From assembly GCF_029589435.1 (NCBI RefSeq), contig NZ_JARRAG010000002.1:248001-312000 (forward strand): a stretch of 64,000 nt of DNA, read 5' to 3'. This document shows, piece by piece, positions 54,655-63,362 of the stretch. The notes under the pieces are model-generated. The model ran no database searches. It had not been told where the DNA came from and worked only from the letters and a program-made list of their open reading frames with translations. Source of the DNA: Paludisphaera mucosa (GTDB lineage Bacteria; Planctomycetota; Planctomycetia; Isosphaerales; Isosphaeraceae). The translations under genes and the position numbers were made by a program. Position 1 is the first letter of the stretch, and every line of letters starts with the position of its first letter.

Positions 54655-57177
54655 ATGAGCGGTGCGACGGGTTCGCGGTACCTGTGGGCGGGCCTGCTGG
54701 CGCCGCCGATCCTGGTGATGGGGGTCGCGGGGGCCATCAGCATGTGGCCCCAGCAGGTCGTGGGCCTGATGGACGGCGTCGCCCGGCTCTGGGATCCGAT
54801 CCCGACCCAGCGACCTCGCCCGGGCTCGCTCATGATGGCGACGCCCAAGATGTCGCCGGCGACCGCGCCGATCGCGCAGCCCGAGATCCGGGGGACGATC
54901 CGCAAGCCCGACGGCTCGCCGCTCGACCGGCCCTACCGCCTCGGGACGTTCGAGATCTCCCGGTTCTCGCACTCGTCGGGGCTCGTCGGCGACCACTCGA
55001 CCCCCGACTTCGTCGTGACGCCGCGCGGGGAGCGGACCTGGATCGTGGTCGACTCCGACGACTACGCCCCGGCGCTGGCCGGGCCGATCGAGGCCGGGGC
55101 CGTCAGGCCCGGCGACGAGCCGATCGTCGTCAAGCTGGAGGAGGGCTTTCCGCACCGCGTCCGCGTCGTCGACGCCGAGGGCGCGCCGATCGCCGGGGCC
55201 GAGGTCCACCCCAGCCTGACCCTGGAGCACCGCCCCGTCCCCCTCGGGGCGACCTGGTTCACCGACGACGACGGCTGGGCCGAGATCCCCCACGTCAGGG
55301 AGGCCGACTACGAGTTCGACGTCAAGGTCCACGACTTCGTCCTCCCCGACGACACGGTCTTCGCCAGCCTCCACCCCGGCGTCGACACCACGATCACGCT
55401 CGACCGCGGCTCGACGAAGGGGGTCGCGGTCGACGAGCAGGGGCGGCCGGCGGCCGACGCCCTGATCCTCGTCGCGGCCGAACTCGACGAGCGCGTCGAA
55501 CGCGAAGACAAGCACATATCCAAGAGGATCATCGTGGCCCGGTCCGACGCCGAGGGCCGATTCCCCCTGCCGCACCTCCACAAGGACTCCGTCCACCTGA
55601 TCCGCGCCGAAGGGGCCGACGGCTCCCTCGGATTCGCCCCGGGGGTCCGCCTGAAGGATCCGGAGGTCCGGGTCACGCTGAGGCCCCGACGCATGGTGCG
55701 CGGATTCGTGAAGGGGGTCCGGGGCTACGCGACGGGAGTCTTCCTGTCGGTCCGAAGCTCGGTGGCGACGGGGTTCGAGGGCCGCGGCCAGCAGGGGGAC
55801 GAATGGGCCGTGACGAGTCGGACCGACTCCGTCCTCTGCGATGAGGAGGGCCGGTTCGAATATCCGTCCTGGGGCTCGATCGACAGCGAGCTGCTGGTCC
55901 AGGGCCGCACCGTGCCGGTCCCCTGGCCGCCGCCGGAGGAGCCGATCGCGATCGACCCTCCCGCTCCGACCGCCGAGAGTTCGGTGCAGATCCGGATCGC
56001 GGCCGACGCCTCGATCCGGCCGATCCGGGGCTCGATGACGCTCTTCCTCGCGAACGGCCCTCCCGAGCGCGCCCTCCAGACGGTCCCGCGGCTGGTCGAG
56101 CTGCAGGACGACCGGGGGACCTTCCGCTGCCTGAACGCCGACGCCTTCCGGTTCGAGTCGTCGGCGATCCCCGGCTACTGGACCTCGCCGGGGACGATCT
56201 CCTCGGTGGTGGGGGGCGGCGACCGCGTGATCGACGTCCGCGTCTTCGCCGCCGGGACGATCCGCGGCCGGGTGCTCGACGCCGACGGCGAGCCCGTCGC
56301 CGGGGCGAAGATCCGGGCCGATTTCGACCCCGCATGGGCCGCCGAGAGCCCCCCGGCCCGCCTGGCCGGGCCGCCGCCGCGAATGGGCGGGATCAACCCT
56401 CAGGTGGCCGATCCGGTCCGACCCACGGCCCCGCCGCGCTCGCCCGAGGTCGCGACGACCGACGCCGACGGCCGGTTCGTCATCCCCGCCTGGCCCCTGA
56501 ACGTGGGATGCCGACTGGCCGTCGAGAGCGGGCGGTTCGGGATGCTCGTCGACCCCGTCCGCCCCGACGCCCGCGAGCCGAAGCGCGAGGTCGAGATCCG
56601 GCTCCCCAGGCGGGCGAAGGCCGAGGTCCGCGTCGTCGGCCCCGACGACCGCCCCATCCCCGGGGCGCAGGTCGTCGTCGAGCTGCGACGGGCGGAGACG
56701 GATCGGCAAGCCTGGGACGGGGGCCGCACCGACGCCGACGGCCGGGTCGCGCTCGACGACCTGGCGGAGGGGGAGACGGGCTACAGCGTCAGGGCGACCT
56801 TCGACAAGGACTATCGGACGGGCTCCGCCCCCCTTCAGCCCGGCGCGCCCGCCCTGGTCCTCCGCGTCGAACGCGGGCGGACGCTCGAAGGGCGCGTGGT
56901 CGAGGCCGTCACCGGCTGGCCGATCCCGGGCGTCAGCCTCCTGGCCGCGGCCCACGACGGCGCGTGGATCCGGGCCGAGGCCGCCACCGACGGCGACGGC
57001 CGGTTCCGCTTCAGCGTCCTGCCCGACGGCCCCGTTCGATTGGGCAGCTTCCAGATGATGAACTTGGCGTCGCCGCGGCCGCCGCAGGTCGCGGCCGGAG
57101 AGGTCGGCCCGATCCTGGTCCGGATGATCAACCTGCGCGAGTACGACCCCCAGCCCCGACGTCCCTCGCAGCCCTGA
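54655..57177 (+). CDS. Anchored protein with carboxypeptidase regulatory-like domains
   Basis: The protein has 840 residues. A signal anchor (YLWAGLLAPPILVMGVAGAIS, about 9-29) is followed by several beta-sandwich modules of the carboxypeptidase regulatory-like type. Repeated turns show this: VVDAEGAPIAGAEVHPSL, VLDADGEPVAGAKIRADF, VVGPDDRPIPGAQVVVEL and VVEAVTGWPIPGVSLL. Each is followed by a T/D-DADGRF strand. These bind or scaffold, rather than catalyse. GGAG lies 8 bp before the ATG. The long extracytoplasmic chain suggests a cell-surface role. Ligand unknown. Confidence 0.85.
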   Translation: MSGATGSRYLWAGLLAPPILVMGVAGAISMWPQQVVGLMDGVARLWDPIPTQRPRPGSLMMATPKMSPATAPIAQPEIRGTIRKPDGSPLDRPYRLGTFEISRFSHSSGLVGDHSTPDFVVTPRGERTWIVVDSDDYAPALAGPIEAGAVRPGDEPIVVKLEEGFPHRVRVVDAEGAPIAGAEVHPSLTLEHRPVPLGATWFTDDDGWAEIPHVREADYEFDVKVHDFVLPDDTVFASLHPGVDTTITLDRGSTKGVAVDEQGRPAADALILVAAELDERVEREDKHISKRIIVARSDAEGRFPLPHLHKDSVHLIRAEGADGSLGFAPGVRLKDPEVRVTLRPRRMVRGFVKGVRGYATGVFLSVRSSVATGFEGRGQQGDEWAVTSRTDSVLCDEEGRFEYPSWGSIDSELLVQGRTVPVPWPPPEEPIAIDPPAPTAESSVQIRIAADASIRPIRGSMTLFLANGPPERALQTVPRLVELQDDRGTFRCLNADAFRFESSAIPGYWTSPGTISSVVGGGDRVIDVRVFAAGTIRGRVLDADGEPVAGAKIRADFDPAWAAESPPARLAGPPPRMGGINPQVADPVRPTAPPRSPEVATTDADGRFVIPAWPLNVGCRLAVESGRFGMLVDPVRPDAREPKREVEIRLPRRAKAEVRVVGPDDRPIPGAQVVVELRRAETDRQAWDGGRTDADGRVALDDLAEGETGYSVRATFDKDYRTGSAPLQPGAPALVLRVERGRTLEGRVVEAVTGWPIPGVSLLAAAHDGAWIRAEAATDGDGRFRFSVLPDGPVRLGSFQMMNLASPRPPQVAAGEVGPILVRMINLREYDPQPRRPSQP

Positions 57178-57190
57178 CCGCCCCCCTCGA

Positions 57191-57487
57191 TCACGACGCC
57201 GCGGGCCGGCCGACGACGCGGAGGCCCGCCTTGTCGAGCCGGCTGAGCAAAACCGGCCAGTGGCGGCCGAAGCTGTGCCCGTCCATCGTGTGCGAGCAGG
57301 CGATGGTCTCGCGGTCGTGCCGGCCCACCACGCGGGCGCCCCCCGGGGCGCGGAAGAGGGCCCTCCGCACGGCGCTGACGCTGGGCGCGGCGACGTAGAA
57401 ACGCATCGCCGTCGCCGCGTCCTCGGCGATCGCGGCCTCCGCCCCCCCTACGTCCCCGGGCCGTCCCGTGGTAATCTGGATGTCCAT
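57191..57487 (-). CDS. Small uncharacterised protein
   Basis: The protein has 98 residues. It begins MDIQITTGRPGD and continues with MRFYVAAPSVSAVRRALFR, then DRETIACSHTMDGHSFGRHWPVL. The composition is ordinary for a soluble protein. The ATG at 57487 was preferred over an upstream one at 57568, which would overlap the opposite DUF971 gene; ribosome binding sites are weak for both. It converges with the regulatory-like-domain gene (13 bp gap). No known family. Confidence 0.5.
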   Translation of the reverse strand: MDIQITTGRPGDVGGAEAAIAEDAATAMRFYVAAPSVSAVRRALFRAPGGARVVGRHDRETIACSHTMDGHSFGRHWPVLLSRLDKAGLRVVGRPAAS

Positions 57488-57545
57488 GATCGCGCCCCCG
57501 TCGAAGCCTTCGCGCCCGATCCCGGTCCCCCGAGTCGACCGTCCC

Positions 57546-57860
57546 ATGATCGATCCTCCCAGCAACATCAGGGCCCATCAAGCGGATCAGGTCCTGGAAG
57601 TCGCCTGGCCCGACGGCTCGGTCGACCGCCTCCCCTACCGCCGCCTGCGGGCCGAATGCCCCTGCGCCAGCTGCCGCGACGAGTGGTCCGGGGCGCGGAT
57701 CATCCAGATCGAGCACGTCGCCGAGGACATCAAGCTCGACGGCCTGGAGATGGTCGGCAACTACGCCCTCAAGCCCTCCTGGAGCGACGGCCACTCCAGC
57801 GGCATCCTCACCTGGGACCTGCTCCGGGAGGCCGCCCGCAGCCTCCCGAAGCCGGGATGA
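57546..57860 (+). CDS. DUF971 domain protein
   Basis: The protein has 104 residues. LEVAWPDGSVDRLPYRRLRAECPCASC is typical of DUF971 (the gamma-butyrobetaine hydroxylase N-terminal fold), which includes Fe-S-associated small proteins. VGNYALKPSWSDGHSSGILTWDLLR is the conserved end. Cys pair CPC-x2-C could bind a metal. The ATG at 57546 fits the family start. It is followed by a GT2 gene after 7 bp, so the two are cotranscribed, a pairing without obvious meaning. Confidence 0.85.
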   Translation: MIDPPSNIRAHQADQVLEVAWPDGSVDRLPYRRLRAECPCASCRDEWSGARIIQIEHVAEDIKLDGLEMVGNYALKPSWSDGHSSGILTWDLLREAARSLPKPG

Positions 57861-57867
57861 CCCGCCG

Positions 57868-58833
57868 TTGGACCGCCCCGCGCCCAGGCTGACCGTCGCG
57901 ATCCCCACGTACAACGGCGAGGCCCACCTGGCCGAAGCCCTCGCGGGGATCCTCGCCCAGGAACGCGCCGCGTTCGACCTGCTCGTCTGCGACGAACGCT
58001 CAGACGACCGGACGCTCGAAATCGTTCGCGCGCTGGCGGGAGATCGCGCGCGGATCGAGGTCAATTCCGAGCGCCTGGGCCTGGCCGGCAACTGGAACCG
58101 CTGCGTTGCGCTCAGCCGGACCCCCTGGGTCGCCGTCTTCCACCAGGACGACCTGATGCGCCCCGGCGACCTGGCCGGGCGCCTCGAAGCCATCGAGCGT
58201 CCCGGCGGGGACGACCTCGGCCTGATCGCCGGCCCGGCCGACGTCGTCGACCAGGAGGGCCGGCCCGTCCCGCCGACGGTCGTCAAGCCCGGCGGCCTGT
58301 CCGACCCCGTCCCGGGCCGCTTCCTCGACTTCCCCCCGGGCGGCTTCTCGCCCCGGCTGGAGGGTTCGAACATCCTGCGCTGCTCGGCCGTGACCACGAG
58401 CAAGCGGGCCCATGAGGAGGTCGGCGGCTTCGACCCCACGTACCGCTACGTCGTCGACTGGGACTTCTGGCTCCGCGTCGCCGACCGTTTCGGCGTCGCC
58501 TGGATCGCCGGCGAGCCGAAAGTCTCCGTCCGCTGGCACGCCGCCAGCGAGACCCACCGCTTCAAGCTCGGCCTGGACGACCTGGAAGAGACCGAGCGGC
58601 TCCTCACCCGCCGCGACCAGCGCCCCGGCCGCCGCCTCGCCCGCGCCTACCTCAACCGCGCCCACGACGCCCTCCGCGCCGGCCGGGCCGACCTCGCCCG
58701 CACCGCCCTGGGCCGCTCGGTCCACCTCTCCCCCGCCATCCTGACCACGATCCTAGCCGACCCCCGCCTGGCCGCCCAGATGACCGCCCTGACCTTCGCG
58801 CCCAGCCTGGCCCGCCGCTGGTTCGCTCGATAA
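57868..58833 (+). CDS. GT2 family glycosyltransferase
   Basis: The protein has 321 residues. The GT-A fold starts VAIPTYNGEAHLAEAL. LVCDERSDDRTLEIV, SERLGLAGNWNRCV and the DxD-like VFHQDDLM follow, then GGFDPTYRYVVDWDFWLR near 190. These are the usual GT2 landmarks, so it transfers a sugar from a nucleotide donor. There is no membrane helix. The start is TTG at 57868, right after the DUF971 gene. The C-terminal 90 residues are Arg/Ala-rich and helical. Acceptor unknown. Confidence 0.87.
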   Translation: MDRPAPRLTVAIPTYNGEAHLAEALAGILAQERAAFDLLVCDERSDDRTLEIVRALAGDRARIEVNSERLGLAGNWNRCVALSRTPWVAVFHQDDLMRPGDLAGRLEAIERPGGDDLGLIAGPADVVDQEGRPVPPTVVKPGGLSDPVPGRFLDFPPGGFSPRLEGSNILRCSAVTTSKRAHEEVGGFDPTYRYVVDWDFWLRVADRFGVAWIAGEPKVSVRWHAASETHRFKLGLDDLEETERLLTRRDQRPGRRLARAYLNRAHDALRAGRADLARTALGRSVHLSPAILTTILADPRLAAQMTALTFAPSLARRWFAR

Positions 58834-59033
58834 CGGCCGGGGTGCGAATCGCTCCCGGGCAAGCCACTTGTCGGATGCCGGAGCTGAGTGCGACGATGCC
58901 ATGGCGGCCGGCTCCGTAAGACCGGCAGGTGTGGGGACCGCCATCATCCCGCCCATGCCGGGCCCCGTCTTCCCGGGGCCGGGACACGATCCTCGGTGAA
59001 ACGGCCCGGGGCCCGAAGTGGAGCATCACGGCG

Positions 59034-59321
59034 ATGTGGGAAGCGGCCAAGCTCCGATTCCCGACCGGCCGCCTCGTCCGGGGAGTGGTGATCGCCCATC
59101 ACCCCTTCGGGATCTTCGTCGATCTAGGCGACCCGATCGCGACCGGCCTGGTCCAGATCACGGACTTCGTGGACAGCGGGCGTATGACCCCCGAGCAATA
59201 CCCTCGGCTCGGCGAGTCGATCGAAGGCGTCGTCCTGGGGCACACCGACGACCATCGAAAGCAGGTCTGGTTGGGCGTCAAGCCAAGCCAGTTACGCGCG
59301 GCGTCGCAAGCGAACGATTGA
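59034..59321 (+). CDS. S1 RNA-binding domain protein
   Basis: The protein has 95 residues and is almost entirely one S1 domain: GRLVRGVVIAHHPFGIFVDLGDPIATGLVQITD, then GESIEGVVLGHTDDHRKQVWL. Single-domain S1 proteins of this type bind RNA or ribosomes in a general way. The ATG at 59034 follows a GGAG element about 10 bp upstream; a longer frame to 58929 has an Arg/Pro-rich extra N-terminus and is not preferred. It lies next to the Rrf2 gene, on the opposite strand. Confidence 0.75.
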   Translation: MWEAAKLRFPTGRLVRGVVIAHHPFGIFVDLGDPIATGLVQITDFVDSGRMTPEQYPRLGESIEGVVLGHTDDHRKQVWLGVKPSQLRAASQAND

Positions 59322-59348
59322 ACTGACAGCACATCGGCAATCAACTTC

Positions 59349-59780
59349 CTAGGACGGCAGGCCGACGTCGCAAAGCGGGACGACTGGGTTCGTCGAGTCC
59401 AGCAGGTCCTGCAACGTCACGTTCCGGAAGGCGTCCTCGAACGTCGCATAGGCCTGGTCCAGCTCGCGATGCAGCGGGCAGAGCGACGTGTGCGAGGGCA
59501 GGCCGAGCGGGCAGTGGCGGATCCGCTCGATCGGGGCCACCGCGTTGACCACGTCGAGGATCGTCACCGCGGCGGCGGGCTTCGCCAGCTCATAGCCGCC
59601 CCCGGGCCCCGGACGCGACTGCACCAGGCCCGCCGCCGCCAGGTCCTGCAAGACCCGGTTCAGGTACGAGCGAGGGGTCTTCGTCCGCTTCGCCAGCACG
59701 TCGGCCGACGCCGGCCCCGGCGGCAGGCCGGCCAGGCAGACCGCCGCCCTCAACGCATACTCGGCCGTCTTCGGCAGCAT
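59349..59780 (-). CDS. Rrf2 family transcriptional regulator, NsrR-like by context
   Basis: The protein has 143 residues. The winged helix lies at 1-65 ([40 protein letters not shown]), with the usual YELAKP end. NsrR and IscR bind an Fe-S cluster with three Cys close together near 90-105. This protein has only Cys90 and Cys101 there (HCPLG...LCPLH), with His89, His97 and His104 nearby, plus a distal Cys137. It could still bind a cluster or a heme-like ligand. Its start faces hmp across a dyad-rich region, so it most likely represses hmp and senses nitric oxide. This is inferred from position. Confidence 0.88.
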   Translation of the reverse strand: MLPKTAEYALRAAVCLAGLPPGPASADVLAKRTKTPRSYLNRVLQDLAAAGLVQSRPGPGGGYELAKPAAAVTILDVVNAVAPIERIRHCPLGLPSHTSLCPLHRELDQAYATFEDAFRNVTLQDLLDSTNPVVPLCDVGLPS

Positions 59781-59891
59781 GGAACCTCCGCGGATCGATC
59801 ACGGCTTCGGCTCGGCCCGCGACTCTTCCAAACCCCGGCCGCCCGCCTCTTCCAGCCTAACATACGCCCTCACCAAAACCTCTGCTCAATC

Positions 59892-59935
59892 CTACACCTT
59901 GACGTCCAGATTTAAATCTGTATATTCAGGTGTAG
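59892..59935. promoter_or_regulatory. Two concentric dyads, candidate operator for the Rrf2 regulator
   Basis: An inner perfect 14-bp palindrome (59907-59920) and an outer 8-bp repeat pair (59892-59899 with 59928-59935) share exactly the same centre. The site is AT-rich inside very GC-rich DNA and sits between the divergent Rrf2 and hmp genes. It is a strong candidate for a dimer-binding operator. Confidence 0.75.
59899..59926 (+). promoter_or_regulatory. Sigma70-like promoter of hmp, inside the dyad
   Basis: TTGACG (59899-59904) and TATATT (59921-59926) are 16 bp apart. The inner 14-bp palindrome of the candidate operator fills almost all of the spacer. A regulator bound there would directly block RNA polymerase. 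The predicted start is near 59933, about 66 bp before the hmp ATG. Confidence 0.65.
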
Positions 59936-59998
59936 ATTTGCCGCCGTCGCCGAGGGTCGGCGGCGTGAGGCGTCCCCGGCCCCCTTGGAGAGCCCGCG

Positions 59999-61258
59999 AT
60001 GCTCAGTCCCGAAACGATCGAGATCATCAAGCGCATCACGCCCGTCGTGGCCGCGAACGCCGAGGCGATCACGCGGCGGTTCTACCCGCGGATGTTCGCC
60101 GGCGACCCCGAGGTGAAGGCGTTCTTCAACCAGGCCCACCAGCATTCGGGCGGCCAGCAACGGGCTCTCGCCGGGGCGATCTGCGCCTACTTCTCGCACA
60201 TCGACGACCCGGCGGTCCTGGGCCCGGCGGTGGAGCTGATCGCCCAGAAGCACTGCTCGCTGGGGATCCGCCCGGACCAGTATCCGATCGTCGGCAAGCA
60301 CCTGCTGGGGGCGATCCAGGACGTGATGGGCGACGCGGCGACCGACGAGATCCTCGGGGCCGTCGCCGAGGCCTACGGGTTCCTCGCCGACGTCTGCATC
60401 CGTCGCGAGGAGGAGATCTACCGACAGCAGCGCGAGGCCGTCGGCGGCTGGAACGGCTACCGTTCGTTCATCGTCGACCGCAAGGTCCCCGAGAGCGACC
60501 TCGTGACCTCGTTCTACCTCCGCCCGGCCGACGGCGGCCCGCTGCCGGCGTTCGAGGCGGGCCAGTACGTCACGGTGAAGGTCGACCTCCCCGAGACGCC
60601 GACGTCGCCGCGCAACTACAGCCTGTCCGACCGGCCCGGCCTCGACCACTACCGGATCAGCGTCAAGCGCGAGCCGGGCCTCGCCGCCGGCGCGCCCGAC
60701 GGCCTGATCTCCAACCACCTGCACGACGTCGTCCTCGCCGGCGAGGAGCTTCAAATCGGCCCCCCCTGCGGCGAGTTCACGATCCCGACCGCTACGGCCG
60801 CCGATCGGCCGATCGTCCTGCTCGCCGGCGGCATCGGCGTCACGCCCCTGCTGGCGATGGCCAAGGACCTCGTCCATCGCGGCGGCCACGCCCCGCTCTA
60901 CTTCCTCCAGGCCGCCCGCAACGGCCGCGTCCAGGCGTTCAACGACGAGATCCGGGCCCTGGAGATCTCGTCCGACGCCGTGACGACCCACGTCATGTTC
61001 GACGCCCCGCTCGCCGACGACCTGACGACCGGCCGCTGCGATTCCACCGGCTTCATCGACGCCGACTTCCTCCGGCGCTGGGCCCCGATCGACGACGCGA
61101 GCTTCTGCTTCTGCGGCCCGAAGCCGTTCATGCAGTCGGTCTACGCGATCCTCAAGGAGCTGAGCGTCGACGACGACCGCATCCGCTTCGAGTTCTTCGG
61201 CCCCCGCCAGGAGATCCTCGCCGCCGCCCTCGTCCCGGCCCAGGGCCTACGCATCTAA
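59999..61258 (+). CDS. hmp: Flavohemoglobin, nitric oxide dioxygenase
   Basis: The protein has 419 residues. The globin domain comes first (about 1-140), with the B10 Tyr in RRFYPRMF and the proximal His in QKHCSLGI. The FAD-binding region follows ([25 protein letters not shown]) and then the NAD-binding part ([27 protein letters not shown]). Hmp oxidises nitric oxide to nitrate. GGAG lies about 8 bp before the ATG at 59999. The natural protein probably ended near EFFGPRQEI. The last five codons (QGLRI) and the stop lie inside the left inverted repeat of an insertion sequence. All catalytic domains precede that point, so function is probably kept. Confidence 0.95.
   Translation: MLSPETIEIIKRITPVVAANAEAITRRFYPRMFAGDPEVKAFFNQAHQHSGGQQRALAGAICAYFSHIDDPAVLGPAVELIAQKHCSLGIRPDQYPIVGKHLLGAIQDVMGDAATDEILGAVAEAYGFLADVCIRREEEIYRQQREAVGGWNGYRSFIVDRKVPESDLVTSFYLRPADGGPLPAFEAGQYVTVKVDLPETPTSPRNYSLSDRPGLDHYRISVKREPGLAAGAPDGLISNHLHDVVLAGEELQIGPPCGEFTIPTATAADRPIVLLAGGIGVTPLLAMAKDLVHRGGHAPLYFLQAARNGRVQAFNDEIRALEISSDAVTTHVMFDAPLADDLTTGRCDSTGFIDADFLRRWAPIDDASFCFCGPKPFMQSVYAILKELSVDDDRIRFEFFGPRQEILAAALVPAQGLRI
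61241..61256. repeat. Left inverted repeat of the insertion sequence
   Basis: Inward sequence CAGGGCCTACGCATCT. It matches the right end at 14 of 16 positions; positions 7 and 8 differ. It contains the start of the hmp stop codon and overlaps the transposase stop codon. Confidence 0.8.
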
Positions 61259-62379
61259 TTCGCCGGAAAACCTTGTAATGCACGTATGAGATAGCTCTCG
61301 TCGAGGGCTGCACTGAGCCTCTTGGCCTTGATGCTGCCCCTTCCCGGGTCCTGCTGGAGCAGCGATGCGGCGACCCTTCGGATCAGGCCCAGGTTCGCCC
61401 CGGCATGGCCCGCCGCCGTCCTGTTCGAGTCCTCGCCGAAGGCCACGTCGAGCACCCAGTGCAGTTCGTTCTCGATCGTCCAGTGCGACCGGACCAGCCG
61501 CCCGAGTTCCTCCGCCGTCCCCCGCAGACTGGTGATGTAGTAATGGGCCGTGCTGGTGCTCTTCCCCTTGACCGACCGCTCCCGCTCGACCAGCACCACC
61601 GCCGCCACGTCCGGCCACTCGGGCGGCATCTCCCCGGGGTCGTAGACGACGGTGACATACCGCTCCTCATGCCTCCCGTGGCCGTCCTCGACCTGCTCGT
61701 GGCCGTCGTGCTCGAACCCGGCGAAGTCCGCCTCGCAGGCCCGGTCGAACACCGCCTGCACCGCCTCGAGCAGGCTCGGCTGGTTCCCCTTCACGGCCAG
61801 CAGGTAGTCCCCGCCCTCGCCTCGGATGTGCCCGGCGATCCCCTTCTGGCACCCGGCGGCGTCGATCGTCACTAATGCCCCTTTCAGTGCCAGCACCTTC
61901 AGGAGTTCGGGGATGGCGGCGATCTCGTGTGACCCGGCGGCAACCGTCTCCTGCCCGAGGATAACCCGGTTCTCCGCCGCCCAGGCGTTGACCAGGTGGA
62001 GGCACTCGCTGAACGTGTCGCCGGGGGCCGACCGGACCGCCTTGCCGTCGATGGCGATGTGTCGCAGGCCGGTGGCCTGACATACCGACCCCAACCACCC
62101 GGCGACGCACGCCCCGAACTTCTTGGGGTCGAGCCGGGCGAAGAGGCGGTAGAAGGTGTCGTGGCTCGGGATGCCGTTGGGAAGGGCAAGGAACCGCCTC
62201 AGCCATCCCTCCTTGGCCTTCCCGAACCGCTCGACCTCCTCCCACGAGTCGGCCCCGGCGATGACCACACACAGGGCGATGACCAGGATGTCGGTGAGGC
62301 CGTGCCTCTTCGTCCGGTCGACCCGGGGGTCCGGCAACTCGGCGAAGTAACGAGCGAGCGATATCTCCGGACTCGGCAT
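61255..62379 (-). CDS. ISAs1-family transposase
   Basis: The protein has 374 residues and appears complete. The N-terminus [25 protein letters not shown] is the ISAs1 start. The DDE catalytic set can be read: Asp in [10 protein letters not shown], Asp in [13 protein letters not shown], and Glu in [23 protein letters not shown] and [14 protein letters not shown] are further family blocks. The stop lies in the left inverted repeat and overlaps the hmp stop by two bases. The intact frame and catalytic residues suggest the element could still move. Confidence 0.93.
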   Translation of the reverse strand: MPSPEISLARYFAELPDPRVDRTKRHGLTDILVIALCVVIAGADSWEEVERFGKAKEGWLRRFLALPNGIPSHDTFYRLFARLDPKKFGACVAGWLGSVCQATGLRHIAIDGKAVRSAPGDTFSECLHLVNAWAAENRVILGQETVAAGSHEIAAIPELLKVLALKGALVTIDAAGCQKGIAGHIRGEGGDYLLAVKGNQPSLLEAVQAVFDRACEADFAGFEHDGHEQVEDGHGRHEERYVTVVYDPGEMPPEWPDVAAVVLVERERSVKGKSTSTAHYYITSLRGTAEELGRLVRSHWTIENELHWVLDVAFGEDSNRTAAGHAGANLGLIRRVAASLLQQDPGRGSIKAKRLSAALDESYLIRALQGFPAN

Positions 62380-62556
62380 GACGGGTCGTCCTCATCCCCC
62401 GCCGGCTAGCACCTCGCCCGAGCGATCGACCGCCGCGGACGGGCCTCCTCCTGGTATGAGCCGGGCTCTTGCTCGGGGGCGTCACGACCGGCATGCTACA
62501 CCACAACGTCCACCGTCGGAGGCCCGGCGAGGTGGCGGATTGGTCGGAGGTCAGGT

Positions 62557-62829
62557 ATGCGGGTGACGCCGTTCCGAGAGCCGGCCCGGCTGCTCTTCCA
62601 TCTCAATACGCACTCCCGAATCGTGCTGGAGCGATTCGAGGGTAATGGCATGGCCGACGGCGGGGAGTGGGACGTCCCAACCGAGTTGATTCCGGTGCGA
62701 CTAAGGGCACTCGGCTCCCGTTTCGTGGTCGTCGGGCAATTCGTCGGCCCCGAGGATGGAGACACCGTGGACGAGCTTCGGGAGGCCCTGAAAACGCTCC
62801 ATATCGAGGACATAGAAGCGGGGCGGTGA
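62557..62829 (+). CDS. Small gene carried inside the insertion sequence
   Basis: The protein has 90 residues. GGAGG lies 6 bp before the ATG at 62557. The sequence is well mixed: LFHLNTHSRIVLERFEG, then VPTELIPVRLRALGSRFVVVGQFVG, then DGDTVDELREALKTLHIED. It has the look of a small alpha/beta protein and no membrane segment. It lies between the transposase start and the right inverted repeat, so it is a passenger, or was captured. No family recognised. Confidence 0.65.
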   Translation: MRVTPFREPARLLFHLNTHSRIVLERFEGNGMADGGEWDVPTELIPVRLRALGSRFVVVGQFVGPEDGDTVDELREALKTLHIEDIEAGR

Positions 62830-62882
62830 TCCCACCTTATCTCACAGCGATAGAGATCACCCCCCTCTGCGGTCAAAACTTA

Positions 62883-62898
62883 AGATGCGTCAGCCCTG
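62883..62898. repeat. Right inverted repeat of the insertion sequence
   Basis: Read inward on the minus strand this is CAGGGCTGACGCATCT, matching the left end at 14 of 16 positions. It marks the right border of the element, 69 bases from the IR outer edge to the stop of the passenger gene. Confidence 0.8.
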
Positions 62899-63362
62899 CG
62901 GCGGGGTCTGACCGACGGATTCTCGACGTCCTCGCACGCCTCCGGCCCGGCGGCCGCGTCCTCTCTCTAGGAGACGGACGGCCGAGGGCCGGCTCGCATT
63001 TCCGGAGCATCGCCATTTGGGATCGCGCATTTCGGATCCACTGTCCATAATGGGGATCTCCTCGAAGTCTCACCCCTTGGCCTCGCGACGACAGGATCCG
63101 GCCCAGATTCAGGAGTGCGAAATGGACGAGCGAACCCAATTTCCGAGGCCGTCGAATCTGACTTAAGCCATTTAACATCAATGCAATGCGATCCTAACGC
63201 GTCGCAAAACCTGCGCAGTAACGAAGCCGATTTCGAACCCAACCGAAGCCGGGGGCGATCGTCGCGTCGCCTTGTCGGGGGATTGACGTCCGGGGCATAA
63301 TGATAGGATTCCCCACGAGTGAGCCCGCGCCCCACGCCCATCCGAGGCTTTGATCGACCACC
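62899..63362. other. Intergenic region to the YgiQ gene, 464 bp
   Basis: This gap is unique DNA outside the insertion sequence. It must contain the promoter of the YgiQ-type gene. Short frames on both strands show no ribosome binding site. I recognise no RNA gene, repeat or remnant of the hmp 3' end. Confidence 0.5.

Larger units (their letters stand above)
61241..62898 (-). mobile_element. ISAs1-family insertion sequence with a small extra gene (1658 bp)
   Basis: The element is bounded by inverted repeats that match at 14 of 16 bases (61241-61256 and 62883-62898), both starting CAGGGC. Between them is an intact ISAs1-type transposase on the minus strand and, divergent from it, a 90-codon gene with its own good ribosome binding site. 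No target-site duplication is visible: the 8-10 bp outside each end differ. The left end lies in the last codons of hmp. At 1658 bp it is somewhat long for the family because of the extra gene. Confidence 0.8.

Noticed and set aside
61231-62908. Target-site duplication around the insertion sequence
   Set aside because: The 8-10 bases outside the two inverted repeats do not match, so none is claimed.
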